Shown one piece after another: positions 1-6,815 of a stretch of 18,986 nucleotides of DNA. How positions within the stretch are numbered: position 1 is the first letter of the stretch; each line of letters starts with the position of its first letter. Position numbers and translations under genes: made by a program. The notes under the pieces were generated by a model. The model worked only from the letters and a program-made list of their open reading frames with translations. It was not told the origin of the DNA and made no database searches. This DNA comes from JBCCMQ01 sp039179985 (GTDB taxonomy: Bacteria > Pseudomonadota > Alphaproteobacteria > Rhodobacterales > Rhodobacteraceae), in contig JBCDED010000077.1 in the NCBI GenBank assembly GCA_039179985.1, positions 1 to 18,986 of the forward strand, given 5' to 3'.

Positions 1-85
1 AAAACGGCCCCACAGCGCTCTGGGCTACCGACCACCGGCACCGGAAACAATCGTCCAGATGGACCAGAGGCCGATCATGCACTAA
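1..85 (+). pseudogene. C-terminal end of an IS3/IS481-type DDE transposase (cut by window edge)
   Basis: Reading from base 2, 27 codons are open up to a TAA at 83-85. They include RPHSALGYRPPAPE, the well-known C-terminal signature of the integrase-core (rve) transposases of the IS3 and IS481 families, and end in QMDQRPIMH. The rest of the gene lies outside the window, so it is unknown whether the element is intact. The bases just after the stop (about 86-112) probably belong to the right end of the element, but no inverted repeat can be tested without its partner. The family-level call rests on this one short signature. IS3 and IS481 cannot be separated from so little sequence. Confidence 0.75.
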
Positions 86-483
86 CAATCATATCGGACC
101 AGTCAGATCAGGCTACCCATGATGACGGCCTTTGCTATCGGTTGGCAGATGCACTTCGGGGTCGAAGACGCGAATCGCTTCGCAGCGGCGCTCATTGATG
201 GCTTTACCAAGTTTCTTGTGCCCCCTACCTTGCAGGAAGATGGAGCAGTCGGTTTTGCCGCAACATAGGATGGCGAGTTGGCCAGTGTGGCGGTCGTATT
301 CGGTGGTGATAGGCTGCAAGTAGGGGATGGGTACCGGTCCGTTGAAACCGCCCCGTTGTTTTAGTGTTTAGGCTGTTACGCTGCTAAGGCAGCGTAACAG
401 AAAGCTCGCCGACCGCACCAGAGCGCCCAGACCAAACGGCTACCGATAAAGCTGGGAATAATAATGATTTCATGCTGTGTTAG
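86..483. other. Gene-poor stretch between two IS remnants
   Basis: I recognise no gene here. A minus-strand frame of 68 codons (113-319) is open but matches no family I know. The plus strand is open over nearly the same bases, so neither frame is convincing. The base composition is more AT-rich than the rest of the window. A perfect 12-base hairpin lies inside it (373-400). It is probably intergenic debris or the inactivated 5' part of one of the flanking insertion sequences. Confidence 0.5.
373..400. repeat. Perfect 12-bp inverted repeat with 4-base loop
   Basis: ctgttacgctgc at 373-384 is the exact reverse complement of gcagcgtaacag at 389-400, with loop taag. No T-run follows on either strand, so it is a poor rho-independent terminator. 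It sits between the two IS remnants and may be a junction of two inverted element ends or a protein-binding palindrome. No function can be assigned. Confidence 0.6.
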
Positions 484-930
484 CGTAGGAACCGTCGAGC
501 AGCAGCACGGTTCTTTGGCAAAGCGCTGTCCTTAAATGGAGACCCGAGCAAGATCGTCATCGACAAAAGTGGAGCTAACGCAGCGGGCATTCGAGAGGCA
601 AACAAAATCCTCAACCGGTTTGGCTGCCGAGACAACGTCCACACGGCCAGGTCCAAGTATTTGAATAACCTGATCGAACAAGATCATCGATTTATTAAGC
701 GTCGCGTACGGCACATGTGTGGGTTCAAATCGTTTAGATCCGCATCAGCTGCTTTGGACGGCATCGTTAAAGGTGCGCAACGGTTGTTCCGAAGAGGTCT
801 AGAATGGACATTAGACGACGTGAATGCCTTTTCGGACCGGCGTGATCGGGTTTCGAAGGAATTGAACCAACTTCTTCACACCGAGTTCAAAGAACCTGGC
901 GTAGTGAAGCTGTCTCCTGAGAACAAATAG
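484..930 (+). pseudogene. IS6-family transposase, N-terminally truncated remnant
   Basis: The frame is open from just after a TAG at 481-483 to the TAG ending at 930. It reads AAARFFGKALSLNG, then IVIDKSGANAAGI, then KYLNNLIEQDHRFIKRRV and GFKSFRSA. These are the blocks of the IS6-family DDE catalytic domain. The second catalytic Asp is at 562-564 and the catalytic Glu, in the LIEQDHR block, is at 676-678. The N-terminal helix-turn-helix region and the first catalytic Asp should lie upstream, but I find them in no frame between 86 and 483, so the gene cannot encode an active transposase. After the FRSA block the C-terminus (GIVKGAQRLFRRG and about 40 more residues) is longer than in IS26-like enzymes. 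An ATG-initiated translation would begin only around 661, inside the catalytic domain. Together with the fragment at 1-85 it marks this region as an IS graveyard. Confidence 0.8.
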
Positions 931-1338
931 CCGAGAGGTTTCTGTGCGCAATTTTGACGGGGAGCTAGTCTCGCGCCAGAGCCAAATTTACCATGCTTAG
1001 GGGGCCTCCCAGTCTCTGTCGTGAAGCGGCTCGGTCTACTTCGTAGTCAGCCACAAAAATCTTGCGCAGAACTGTCTAGCAGCGTCGTGCGTCAAGCTGA
1101 GGAGACTTCGGAAAATCCGGCAGATTTTTTCGTGCTCCTACGTGGGCATCTGGTTGCAAGAGATACTTTAATATCCGCTCGGCGCGTTTCGTTCCGTTTG
1201 CGGAAGAGAAGCGACCATCAGAAGTAGAAAGTCCCATGTCGTGAGCGACTTAGACAAGCCGGGTGGCGCATGTATTGTGTCTCACCATTGCGTCACACCG
1301 CGATGGATGTGCACTTAACACATTGATCTTAAAGAGAA
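931..1338. other. About 400 bases without a supportable gene, downstream of tRNA-Tyr
   Basis: This lies between the IS6 remnant and the 3' end of tRNA-Tyr. A 68-codon plus-strand frame (1021-1227) has no recognisable motif and no good ribosome binding site, so I do not call it. I looked for a second copy of the tRNA 3' end that would mark an attachment site and saw none. A weak hairpin followed by Ts lies near 1113-1130 but has only six A/T-rich base pairs. Confidence 0.5.
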
Positions 1339-1422
1339 TGGTGGGCGACCCTGGAATCGAACCAGGCATGGGTCTCCCCGGCGGAGTTACAGTCCGCTGC
1401 CGCACCTTGCAGCACGTCGCCC
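1339..1422 (-). tRNA. tRNA-Tyr, anticodon GTA, CCA encoded
   Basis: Read on the minus strand, the acceptor stem GGGCGAC (1422-1416) pairs with GTCGCCC (1349-1343), followed by discriminator A and an encoded CCA (1341-1339). The D stem is GCTG/CGGC around a CAAGGTG loop. The anticodon arm is GCGGA-CTGTAAC-TCCGC, giving anticodon GTA (tyrosine). The variable region is about 14 bases and forms its own GGG/CCC stem, as expected for the class II tRNA-Tyr. The T arm is CCTGG-TTCGATT-CCAGG. All arms pair well, so the tRNA looks functional. It is divergent from the methyltransferase gene on its right, and an IS-rich region begins beyond its 3' end. Confidence 0.93.
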
Positions 1423-1560
1423 GTGGCCCGGAGTGGCTCCGAACGCTTGGGGTGGATACCCGCCGGTCTGGGACCCGTCAAGGCGAAAAAGCGGCGCTCT
1501 GGCCTTGCGTCAGGGGACCCCGGCAGGCTAGGGCCGGACGACCAATTCAAGGCGCGTGAC

Positions 1561-2337
1561 GTGAAAAAACCAAGCTGGATCATCGAAAAGGAAAAGGCCC
1601 GCCGGGCGGGCGCGAACGAGCGGCTCTGGCTTTTCGGGCTCCATGCGGTTGAGGATGCCTTGCGCAACCCTGCACGGCAGAAATTCCGGTTGGTTCTGAC
1701 CCAGAATGCGCTGACCCGGCTGGGCGAGGCGGTGGGGATGGGCGAACTGACACCTGAGATTGCCGATCCGCGGCGCTTTCCCGTGCCGCTCGATCCATCG
1801 TCGGTGCACCAGGGGGCCGCGCTGGAGGTGAGGCCGCTCGACTGGGGACCGCTCGATGTGCTGGCCACGGCGCCGGGCGAGGGCGCGCCGGTTTTTGTTT
1901 TGCTCGACCGGGTGACCGACCCTCACAACGTCGGCGCGGTTCTGCGCTCGGCCGAGGTCTTCGGCGCCCGCGCCGTGGTCGCCCCGCGTCGGCATTCGGC
2001 TCCGGAGACGGGGGCCTTGGCAAAATCGGCCTCAGGCGCACTGGAACGGCAGCCCTATGTGCGCGTGGCCAATCTGGCAAACACGATCACCGAGTTGCAA
2101 AAGCTGGGTTTCCGGGTGATCGGGCTCGACGGGACCGGAACCGCGGACCTGCCCGACGAGATCGCCGCCACGCCTGGGCCGCTGGCGCTGGTTCTCGGGG
2201 CCGAAGGGCCGGGATTGCGAGAAAAGACCAAGGAAACTTGCGACATTCTGGCCAAGATCCCCTTTGCGGGGGCCTTTGGCTCGCTCAACGTCTCAAATGC
2301 GGCTGCCGTTGCCTTATATTCAGCCTCAAGACGCTGA
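1561..2337 (+). CDS. rlmB: SpoU/TrmH-family 2'-O-ribose RNA methyltransferase (RlmB-like)
   Basis: A 258-residue SPOUT methyltransferase. It has an N-terminal substrate-binding domain (about 1-100, starting KKPSWIIEKEKARR, with LFGLHAVEDAL typical of RlmB), then the knotted SpoU catalytic domain. Motif 1 is DPHNVGAVLRSAEVFGA (Asn123, Arg129), motif 2 LVLGAEGPGLRE (Glu215) and motif 3 IPFAGAFGSLNVSNAAAV (Ser241, Asn243). In this family the enzyme transfers a methyl group from S-adenosylmethionine to a ribose 2'-OH; for RlmB the target is G2251 of 23S rRNA in the E. coli numbering. The frame is open back to 1423, next to the tRNA, but the extra 46 codons look non-family. The GTG at 1561 gives the usual start and the family's usual length (about 250). 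RlmB versus a tRNA-acting TrmH paralogue cannot be settled by eye. Confidence 0.88.
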   Translation: MKKPSWIIEKEKARRAGANERLWLFGLHAVEDALRNPARQKFRLVLTQNALTRLGEAVGMGELTPEIADPRRFPVPLDPSSVHQGAALEVRPLDWGPLDVLATAPGEGAPVFVLLDRVTDPHNVGAVLRSAEVFGARAVVAPRRHSAPETGALAKSASGALERQPYVRVANLANTITELQKLGFRVIGLDGTGTADLPDEIAATPGPLALVLGAEGPGLREKTKETCDILAKIPFAGAFGSLNVSNAAAVALYSASRR

Positions 2338-2351
2338 AAGGACGGATGTGA

Positions 2352-2651
2352 ATGGCCCAGCCGATGAAAATTGCCACTTGCTGTTACTGCGGCACCCGCG
2401 CGGCACTGGTTCTGGACAAAAGGCGCCACGAGTTGACCTGCTCGGCGTGCGGCGCACCGCTCCATGACATGAAGTCCCTGCGCAAGGACGCCAAGACGGA
2501 AGACGGGCACGTGGGCCACTGGTTTCGCGAGGACCGTGCCGACCTGAAAAAACGCAAGGGCGTGAAGAAGAAAAAGAAGAAAAAGCGCGAGCCGCTTTGG
2601 AAGAAGGTGATTGAAGAGGCCTTTGACGTGGTCGAGGACGTGTTCGACTAG
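2352..2651 (+). CDS. Small zinc-ribbon protein with lysine-rich tail
   Basis: A 99-residue cytoplasmic protein with no signal peptide. Two cysteine pairs, Cys10-x-x-Cys13 (C-C-Y-C) and Cys30-x-x-Cys33 (CSAC), spaced by 16 residues, form a likely zinc ribbon at residues 8-38. Residues about 66-85 are strongly basic, with a run of seven lysines. The C-terminus is acidic (EEAFDVVEDVFD). This charge pattern suggests nucleic-acid or ribosome contact, which is inference. Its start lies 14 bases after the methyltransferase stop, so the two are probably co-transcribed. An AAAGGA-like ribosome binding site overlaps the upstream stop codon. A second in-frame ATG at 2364 is also possible. I recall similar uncharacterised proteins in Rhodobacterales but know no function. 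Confidence 0.78.
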   Translation: MAQPMKIATCCYCGTRAALVLDKRRHELTCSACGAPLHDMKSLRKDAKTEDGHVGHWFREDRADLKKRKGVKKKKKKKREPLWKKVIEEAFDVVEDVFD

Positions 2652-2732
2652 ATGGCGCCGTACACCCGACACCACATCACAGCTTCTTTATGCGGGCTTT
2701 TTTCGTACCGGAATGTTCCTATCTGTAAGTCA

Positions 2733-2757
2733 GTTGCTGGTTTGGAACTCCAGCGAC
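2733..2757. repeat. 8-bp hairpin in intergenic space
   Basis: gttgctgg (2733-2740) pairs with ccagcgac (2750-2757), including one G-U pair, around a 9-base loop. It has no T-run. It lies in the 193-base gap between the zinc-ribbon gene and the CoA-binding gene; otherwise this gap holds only the terminator at 2785-2818. Function unknown. Confidence 0.3.
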
Positions 2758-2784
2758 ACCTAACTGTCCCTCGTTCCGTGACTC

Positions 2785-2818
2785 GCGCCCGGCCGCACAT
2801 TGCACCGGGCGCCTTTTT
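2785..2818 (+). terminator. Rho-independent terminator
   Basis: The perfect stem gcgcccgg (2785-2792) / ccgggcgc (2805-2812) with a 12-base loop is followed by C and five Ts (2814-2818). It is oriented to end transcripts of the methyltransferase/zinc-ribbon unit, 134 bases after the last stop. Because it lies directly before the next gene, a promoter for that gene must be very close or overlapping, or read-through may occur. Confidence 0.75.
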
Positions 2819-2831
2819 GTGCGTACGCCCC

Positions 2832-2838
2832 GGGGAGG
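2832..2838 (+). promoter_or_regulatory. Ribosome binding site that fixes a TTG start
   Basis: ggggagg, six bases before the TTG at 2845. It supports this start over the in-frame TTG at 2800, which lies inside the terminator hairpin. Confidence 0.65.
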
Positions 2839-2844
2839 CAGGTT

Positions 2845-3321
2845 TTGGAGCACTATAGCGACGCCCATCTGCGTGGGATCCTCACGACGACAAAGGTGAT
2901 TGCCACCGTCGGCGTCTCCACCAACGAGGTGCGGCCCTCCTTCTACGTGGCGCGCTACCTGAAGCTGAAGGGCTTCGCGGTGATACCGGTGAATCCGGTC
3001 TATGCGGGGCAGAGCGTTTTCGGAGCAGAGGTCGTCGCGGGTCTTGGGGACATCGCCGCGCCCGAAACCGTCGACATGGTCGATATCTTCCGTAAGCCCG
3101 AAGCGGTGCCTGAAGTCGTGGACGCCGCCCTGGCGTATCTGCCGAACCTCAAGACCATCTGGATGCAGATCGGGGTCATGCATGCTGGAGCGGCGGAACA
3201 GGCGCGGGCGGCCGGGGTGACGGTGATCCAGAACCGCTGCCCAAAGATTGAATTTCAGCGGCTTTTCGGAGAACTCCGCATGGGCGGTTTTAACACCGGG
3301 ATCATCTCGTCCAAGCTCTGA
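2845..3321 (+). CDS. CoA-binding domain protein (YccU-like)
   Basis: A 158-residue single-domain protein of the CoA-binding Rossmann-fold family (the domain found in succinyl-CoA synthetase alpha and in YccU). The N-terminal nucleotide-binding strand-loop-helix reads VIATVGVSTNEVRPSFYVARYL (residues about 18-39). GFAVIPVNP, VDMVDIFRKPEAVP, TIWMQIGV and NRCPKIE then follow in the family order, and the C-terminus GGFNTGIISSKL is typical of the alphaproteobacterial members. The start is the TTG at 2845, supported by a strong Shine-Dalgarno; this gives the family's usual length. Its cellular role is not established. The stop is 8 bases from the convergent hisE stop, with no clear terminator between them. 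Confidence 0.85.
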   Translation: MEHYSDAHLRGILTTTKVIATVGVSTNEVRPSFYVARYLKLKGFAVIPVNPVYAGQSVFGAEVVAGLGDIAAPETVDMVDIFRKPEAVPEVVDAALAYLPNLKTIWMQIGVMHAGAAEQARAAGVTVIQNRCPKIEFQRLFGELRMGGFNTGIISSKL

Positions 3322-3329
3322 GGCGGGCG

Positions 3330-3644
3330 TTAGCCCTTGCGGCTGGATTTCTCGGCAAGGCCCGATTGTTCGGTGCGGCGGGTGAGTTCCGCCTCGATAT
3401 CCGCGAGGGTCACATCCCGTGCCGCGAGCATGACCAGAAGGTGATAGAGCACGTCGGCGGCTTCGGCAGTCAGGGCCGACCTGTCGCCTCTCACAGCTTC
3501 GATGATCGCCTCAACCGCCTCTTCGCCGAACTTCTCGGCGCATTTCTCCGGACCCATCGCCAAAAGCTTCGCAGTCCAGCTCGTGTCCGGGTCCGCGCCT
3601 TTGCGTGCCTCGATCGTTGCGGCGAGAACGGCGAGTACGCTCAT
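3330..3644 (-). CDS. hisE: Phosphoribosyl-ATP pyrophosphatase
   Basis: A 104-residue all-alpha protein of the HisE/MazG-like fold. It hydrolyses phosphoribosyl-ATP to phosphoribosyl-AMP and pyrophosphate, the second step of histidine synthesis. The metal- and substrate-binding blocks EKFGEEAVEAIIEA (residues about 37-50) and EAADVLYHLLVML are intact. The length is normal for a stand-alone HisE; there is no fused HisI domain, so hisI should lie elsewhere. Its ATG overlaps the hisF stop by four bases (ATGA), which implies translational coupling. It is the last gene of the hisA-hisF-hisE run. Confidence 0.95.
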   Translation of the reverse strand: MSVLAVLAATIEARKGADPDTSWTAKLLAMGPEKCAEKFGEEAVEAIIEAVRGDRSALTAEAADVLYHLLVMLAARDVTLADIEAELTRRTEQSGLAEKSSRKG

Positions 3645-4402
3645 GACAGCCTCACGTCGATGCCGGCGGCGGCCATGTGCGATTTCGCCTCACCAATGGT
3701 AAAATCGCCAAAGTGGAAGATCGATGCCGCAAGAACCGCGCTGGCGCCGCCGTCACGGACCCCGTCCACGAGATGGTCGAGCGTGCCGACGCCGCCGGAA
3801 GCTATCACCGGGATACCGACAGCCTCTGAAATTGCGCGGGTCAACGGGATGTTGAACCCCGCGCGCGTGCCGTCGCGGTCCATGGAAGTCAGCAGAATTT
3901 CCCCGGCGCCCTTGTCTTCCACGGTCCGGGCGAATTCGACGGCGTCGATGCCAGTCGGGCGGCGGCCGCCGTGGGTGAAGATCTCCCAGTGGCCGGATTC
4001 CACGGTTTTGGCGTCGATGGCGACCACGATGCACTGGCTGCCAAACCGGCTCGCGGCTTCGGCCACCACATCGGGGTTGGCGACAGCGGCCGAATTGAAG
4101 CTCACCTTATCCGCCCCTGCGAGAAGCAACGCGCGGACATCTTCATGCGTCCGGACGCCACCGCCGATCGTCAGGGGCATAAAGCATTGCTCAGCCGTGC
4201 GTGTGGCAAGATCATACATCGTGCCGCGGTTCTCATGAGTTGCGTGGATGTCGAGAAAGCACAACTCATCCGCCCCTGCCGCATCATAGGCCTTGGCGCT
4301 TTCCACGGGGTCGCCCGCGTCGATCAAATCGATGAAGTTCACACCTTTGACGACGCGGCCATCGGCGACATCGAGGCAGGGTATGATCCGGGTCTTCAGC
4401 AT
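3641..4402 (-). CDS. hisF: Imidazole-glycerol-phosphate synthase cyclase subunit
   Basis: A 253-residue (beta/alpha)8 barrel. It uses ammonia delivered by HisH to convert PRFAR into imidazole-glycerol phosphate and AICAR, the latter feeding purine synthesis. The two catalytic aspartates are in place: Asp11 in IIPCLDV and Asp130 in VVAIDAK. The half-barrel phosphate-binding loops are seen at IGGGVRTHEDV and ASGGVGTLDHLV. LTSMDRDGT is the usual strand 6 block. Length and both termini are normal. It lies 43 bases downstream of hisA and overlaps hisE by four bases. HisH, its partner, is encoded about 1.8 kb upstream on the same strand, beyond the two inserted DUF2147 genes. Confidence 0.97.
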   Translation of the reverse strand: MLKTRIIPCLDVADGRVVKGVNFIDLIDAGDPVESAKAYDAAGADELCFLDIHATHENRGTMYDLATRTAEQCFMPLTIGGGVRTHEDVRALLLAGADKVSFNSAAVANPDVVAEAASRFGSQCIVVAIDAKTVESGHWEIFTHGGRRPTGIDAVEFARTVEDKGAGEILLTSMDRDGTRAGFNIPLTRAISEAVGIPVIASGGVGTLDHLVDGVRDGGASAVLAASIFHFGDFTIGEAKSHMAAAGIDVRLS

Positions 4403-4445
4403 GGGCTCCGCTTTAGCCGCTCGCGGGCGCGCGCGCCAGCCAAGA

Positions 4446-5162
4446 TCAGGCCAGCGCCTTCAGCGCCGCCGCCAGATCAATCGCGCCATCATAAAGCGCG
4501 CGCCCCGAAATGGCTCCCGCGATCACGCCGGTCGCGCGGAGCGCCACGAGATCTTGCATGGATGATACGCCGCCCGAAGCGATTACCGGAATGGACGTTG
4601 CTTGCGCAAGCTCTGCCGTGGCGGCGATGTTTGGTCCCTGCATGGCGCCGTCGCGGTTGATGTCGGTATAGATGATTGCTGAGACGCCTGCGTCCTCAAA
4701 GGCTTTAGCCAGATCGGTGACCCGAAGATCGGTTTCTTCGGCCCAGCCATGGGTGGCGACAAGACCGTTTCGCGCATCGAGCCCCACGGCCACCCGCCCG
4801 GGAAAGCGCCGTGCGGCCTCGCGTACGAGGTTTGGCTTTTCGGCGGCGGCCGTGCCGAGAATGACCCGGGCGATACCCTTGCAAAGCCACATCTCGATGG
4901 TCGCCATGTCGCGGATACCGCCACCAAGCTGCACCGGAACGCTCACGGCAGCGAGTATGGCCTCGACCGCGTTGCCGTTGACAGGCACACCTGCAAAGGC
5001 GCCGTTGAGGTCAACAAGGTGCAGCCACTGGCACCCCGCGGCCTCGAACGTGCGGGCCTGGGCGGCGGGATCATCGTTAAAGACTGTGGCCTCGGACATC
5101 TCGCCCTTGAGCAGACGCACGCAGGCGCCGTCCTTAAGATCGATTGCAGGGTAGAGGATCAT
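4446..5162 (-). CDS. hisA: ProFAR isomerase
   Basis: A 238-residue (beta/alpha)8 barrel that isomerises ProFAR to PRFAR, the substrate of HisF. It begins MILYPAIDLKDG with catalytic Asp8; the second catalytic residue is Asp129 in VAVGLDARNG. Phosphate-binding loops appear at QLGGGIRDM and IASGGVSSM, mirrored in HisF as expected for these paralogues. Normal length. It begins the hisA-hisF-hisE transcription unit. Because two opposite-strand genes separate it from hisH, it probably has its own promoter in the 134-base gap 5163-5296, which is shared divergently with the first DUF2147 gene. I could not identify that promoter with confidence. Confidence 0.96.
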   Translation of the reverse strand: MILYPAIDLKDGACVRLLKGEMSEATVFNDDPAAQARTFEAAGCQWLHLVDLNGAFAGVPVNGNAVEAILAAVSVPVQLGGGIRDMATIEMWLCKGIARVILGTAAAEKPNLVREAARRFPGRVAVGLDARNGLVATHGWAEETDLRVTDLAKAFEDAGVSAIIYTDINRDGAMQGPNIAATAELAQATSIPVIASGGVSSMQDLVALRATGVIAGAISGRALYDGAIDLAAALKALA

Positions 5163-5296
5163 CGCGGCGGTCCTTTGGCGTAGCGTCGGCGGTGTTTTGC
5201 ATATGCGGCTCCGGGATGCAAAGCGACGGAACGTCAGGCTTGCAGCGGATGTCCGGAGAGACGAAGGGTGCCGCCGGAGTTTGATTGGAGACTGAC

Positions 5297-5686
5297 ATGC
5301 TGAAACGCAGCGCTTTGATTTTCACACTTCTGGCCGCCCCGGCCTTTGCCGCTGATCCGCTGGAAGGCGTCTGGCAGACCGCAGCCGATGACAACGGCAA
5401 TTTCGGCCATATCCTGATCGCCACCTGCGGCGTTGCGCTTTGTGGGACCCTCGTTCGCGCCTATGATGTCGGAGGCACGCAGGTGTCGAGCCCCAATGTG
5501 GGCAAGCAGATCATCTGGGACATGCAGCCGATGGGTGATGGCGGCTACGGCAAGGGCAAGATTTATTCGCCGGACCGCGACAAGACCTACGCTTCCAAGC
5601 TCAGGCTGGACGGCGATACGCTGGCGGTCTCGGGCTGCGTTCTAGGGATCTGCCGCGACGGGGGCACCTGGCGGCGGGTCAAATAA
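5297..5686 (+). CDS. Secreted DUF2147-family protein (first of tandem pair)
   Basis: A 129-residue protein with a clear Sec signal peptide, MLKRSALIFTLLAAPAFA, with predicted cleavage before ADPLEGVW. The mature part is a DUF2147 domain (lipocalin-like beta-barrel family): DPLEGVWQT at the start, then Cys44 and Cys49 (CGVALC) and Cys114 and Cys119 (CVLGIC), with GTWRRVK at the end. The four cysteines could form two disulphides in the periplasm. The start is ATG 5297, with TGGAG six bases upstream; an upstream in-frame TTG at 5285 lies inside this site and is unlikely. It is divergent from hisA and followed after 86 bases by a paralogue. No biochemical function is established for the family. 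Confidence 0.87.
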   Translation: MLKRSALIFTLLAAPAFAADPLEGVWQTAADDNGNFGHILIATCGVALCGTLVRAYDVGGTQVSSPNVGKQIIWDMQPMGDGGYGKGKIYSPDRDKTYASKLRLDGDTLAVSGCVLGICRDGGTWRRVK

Positions 5687-5772
5687 TGCCGAAGCAGCGG
5701 CCCGTTCTCGAAATTCTCTGCAATGCGTGTTAGCTTCCGCGCTGTCTCGCGTTGCCACCACGGGCCGAACCT

Positions 5773-6165
5773 ATGATCCGATCCTTTTTCGCTGCATGCT
5801 TTATGCTTCTTCCCACGCTGGCCTTGGCCAGTGATCCTTTGCTGGGCATTTGGCGCACGGAACCGGACCGCAAGGACCTGACGGCTCATATTCTGGTCCA
5901 TGCATGCGGCCAGCGGATATGTGGCGATGTGCAGGAAGCCTTTGATTCTGCGGGAAACAGCGTTGTCACCCAGAACGTGGGGCGGCGACTTTTCTGGGAT
6001 CTTGTGCCAAAAGGCGACGGCACATACGACGAAGGCACCGTCTTTGTTCCCCTGATGAACGTGACCGCCCGGGCCAAGGTGCAGATCATTGGCCCAGACC
6101 GCATTCGCGTTATCGGGTGCAAAGCGATGGTCTGCGACGGGCAGGTCTGGACGCGCGTCCAATAA
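5773..6165 (+). CDS. Secreted DUF2147-family protein (second of tandem pair)
   Basis: A 130-residue paralogue of the preceding gene. It has a signal peptide (MIRSFFAACFMLLPTLALA, cleavage before SDPLLGIW) and the same cysteine layout: Cys45/Cys50 (CGQRIC) and Cys116/Cys121 (CKAMVC). It also shares an NVG...WD block and a VWTRVQ end. The shared framework with clearly diverged intervening sequence points to an old tandem duplication. The start is ATG 5773; an in-frame TTG at 5752 would put charged residues before the signal peptide. Its stop is three bases from the convergent hisH stop, so the two genes must share or lack a terminator. Function unknown. Confidence 0.85.
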   Translation: MIRSFFAACFMLLPTLALASDPLLGIWRTEPDRKDLTAHILVHACGQRICGDVQEAFDSAGNSVVTQNVGRRLFWDLVPKGDGTYDEGTVFVPLMNVTARAKVQIIGPDRIRVIGCKAMVCDGQVWTRVQ

Positions 6166-6168
6166 CGT

Positions 6169-6810
6169 TCAAGGCGCCCAGTTAAGGAAATTCCCAATCA
6201 GCCGCAGGCCCGCCCGCTGGCTTTTTTCCGGATGGAACTGTGTGCCGATGACGGTTCCGGTACCGACTATGGCGGTGATCTCGCCGCCATAGTCGCAATG
6301 GGCTAGCCGGTCTGCGCTGGCGTCCGGTACGAAGTGGTAGGAGTGGACGAAGTAGCAGTGATCACCGGTGGCGATGCCGTCCAGAACGGGGTGGGGGGTC
6401 TCACTGAGGATCAGGTCGTTCCAGCCCATATGGGGCACTTTCATCGAACGATCCGCTGGGTCGATTCGACGTACCTCGCCACCGATCCAGTCAAAGCCTG
6501 GCGTGATTTCGTACTCTAGCCCGCGCGTCGCCAAAAGCTGCATTCCCACGCAGATGCCCAGGAAGGGACGGCCGCGCGCCCGCACCGCCTCGTCGATGGC
6601 CTCAAAAAGACCAGTCCGAAGAAACAGCATCTCCCGGCAGTGGGGAAAGGCCCCGTCGCCGGGCAGGACGATCCGGTCGGCGCGCAGAACATCCTCGGGC
6701 CGGTCGGTGACGACTACCTCGCCCGCGTCCGTTTCACGCGCCATGCGCTGGAACGCTTTCTCCGCAGAGTGAATGTTCCCGGAATCGTAGTCGATCAGAG
6801 CGGTGAGCAT
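6169..6810 (-). CDS. hisH: Imidazole-glycerol-phosphate synthase glutamine amidotransferase subunit
   Basis: A 213-residue class I glutamine amidotransferase. It hydrolyses glutamine and channels ammonia to HisF. The catalytic triad is visible: Cys87 in FLGICVGMQLL, and His193 and Glu195 in GTQFHPEKSQ. The N-terminus LIDYDSGNIHS and the oxyanion region LPGDGAF are canonical. It starts five bases after the hisB stop, so hisB-hisH form one transcription unit. The next his gene on this strand (hisA) comes only after the two opposite-strand DUF2147 genes. Confidence 0.96.
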   Translation of the reverse strand: MLTALIDYDSGNIHSAEKAFQRMARETDAGEVVVTDRPEDVLRADRIVLPGDGAFPHCREMLFLRTGLFEAIDEAVRARGRPFLGICVGMQLLATRGLEYEITPGFDWIGGEVRRIDPADRSMKVPHMGWNDLILSETPHPVLDGIATGDHCYFVHSYHFVPDASADRLAHCDYGGEITAIVGTGTVIGTQFHPEKSQRAGLRLIGNFLNWAP

Positions 6811-6815
6811 GGGCC

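Noticed and set aside
113..319. Possible 68-residue minus-strand protein
   Set aside because: No recognisable family, an equally long frame on the other strand, and a location in IS debris.
1113..1130. Hairpin aaaatc/gatttt followed by Ts, as a terminator
   Set aside because: Only six mostly A-T pairs and no gene ending nearby that needs it.
1021..1227. Possible 68-residue plus-strand protein
   Set aside because: No motif, no convincing ribosome binding site, and surrounded by non-coding sequence.
1423..1560. N-terminal extension of the RNA methyltransferase
   Set aside because: The 46 extra residues do not look like the family, and the region should carry the promoters of the methyltransferase and the divergent tRNA-Tyr.
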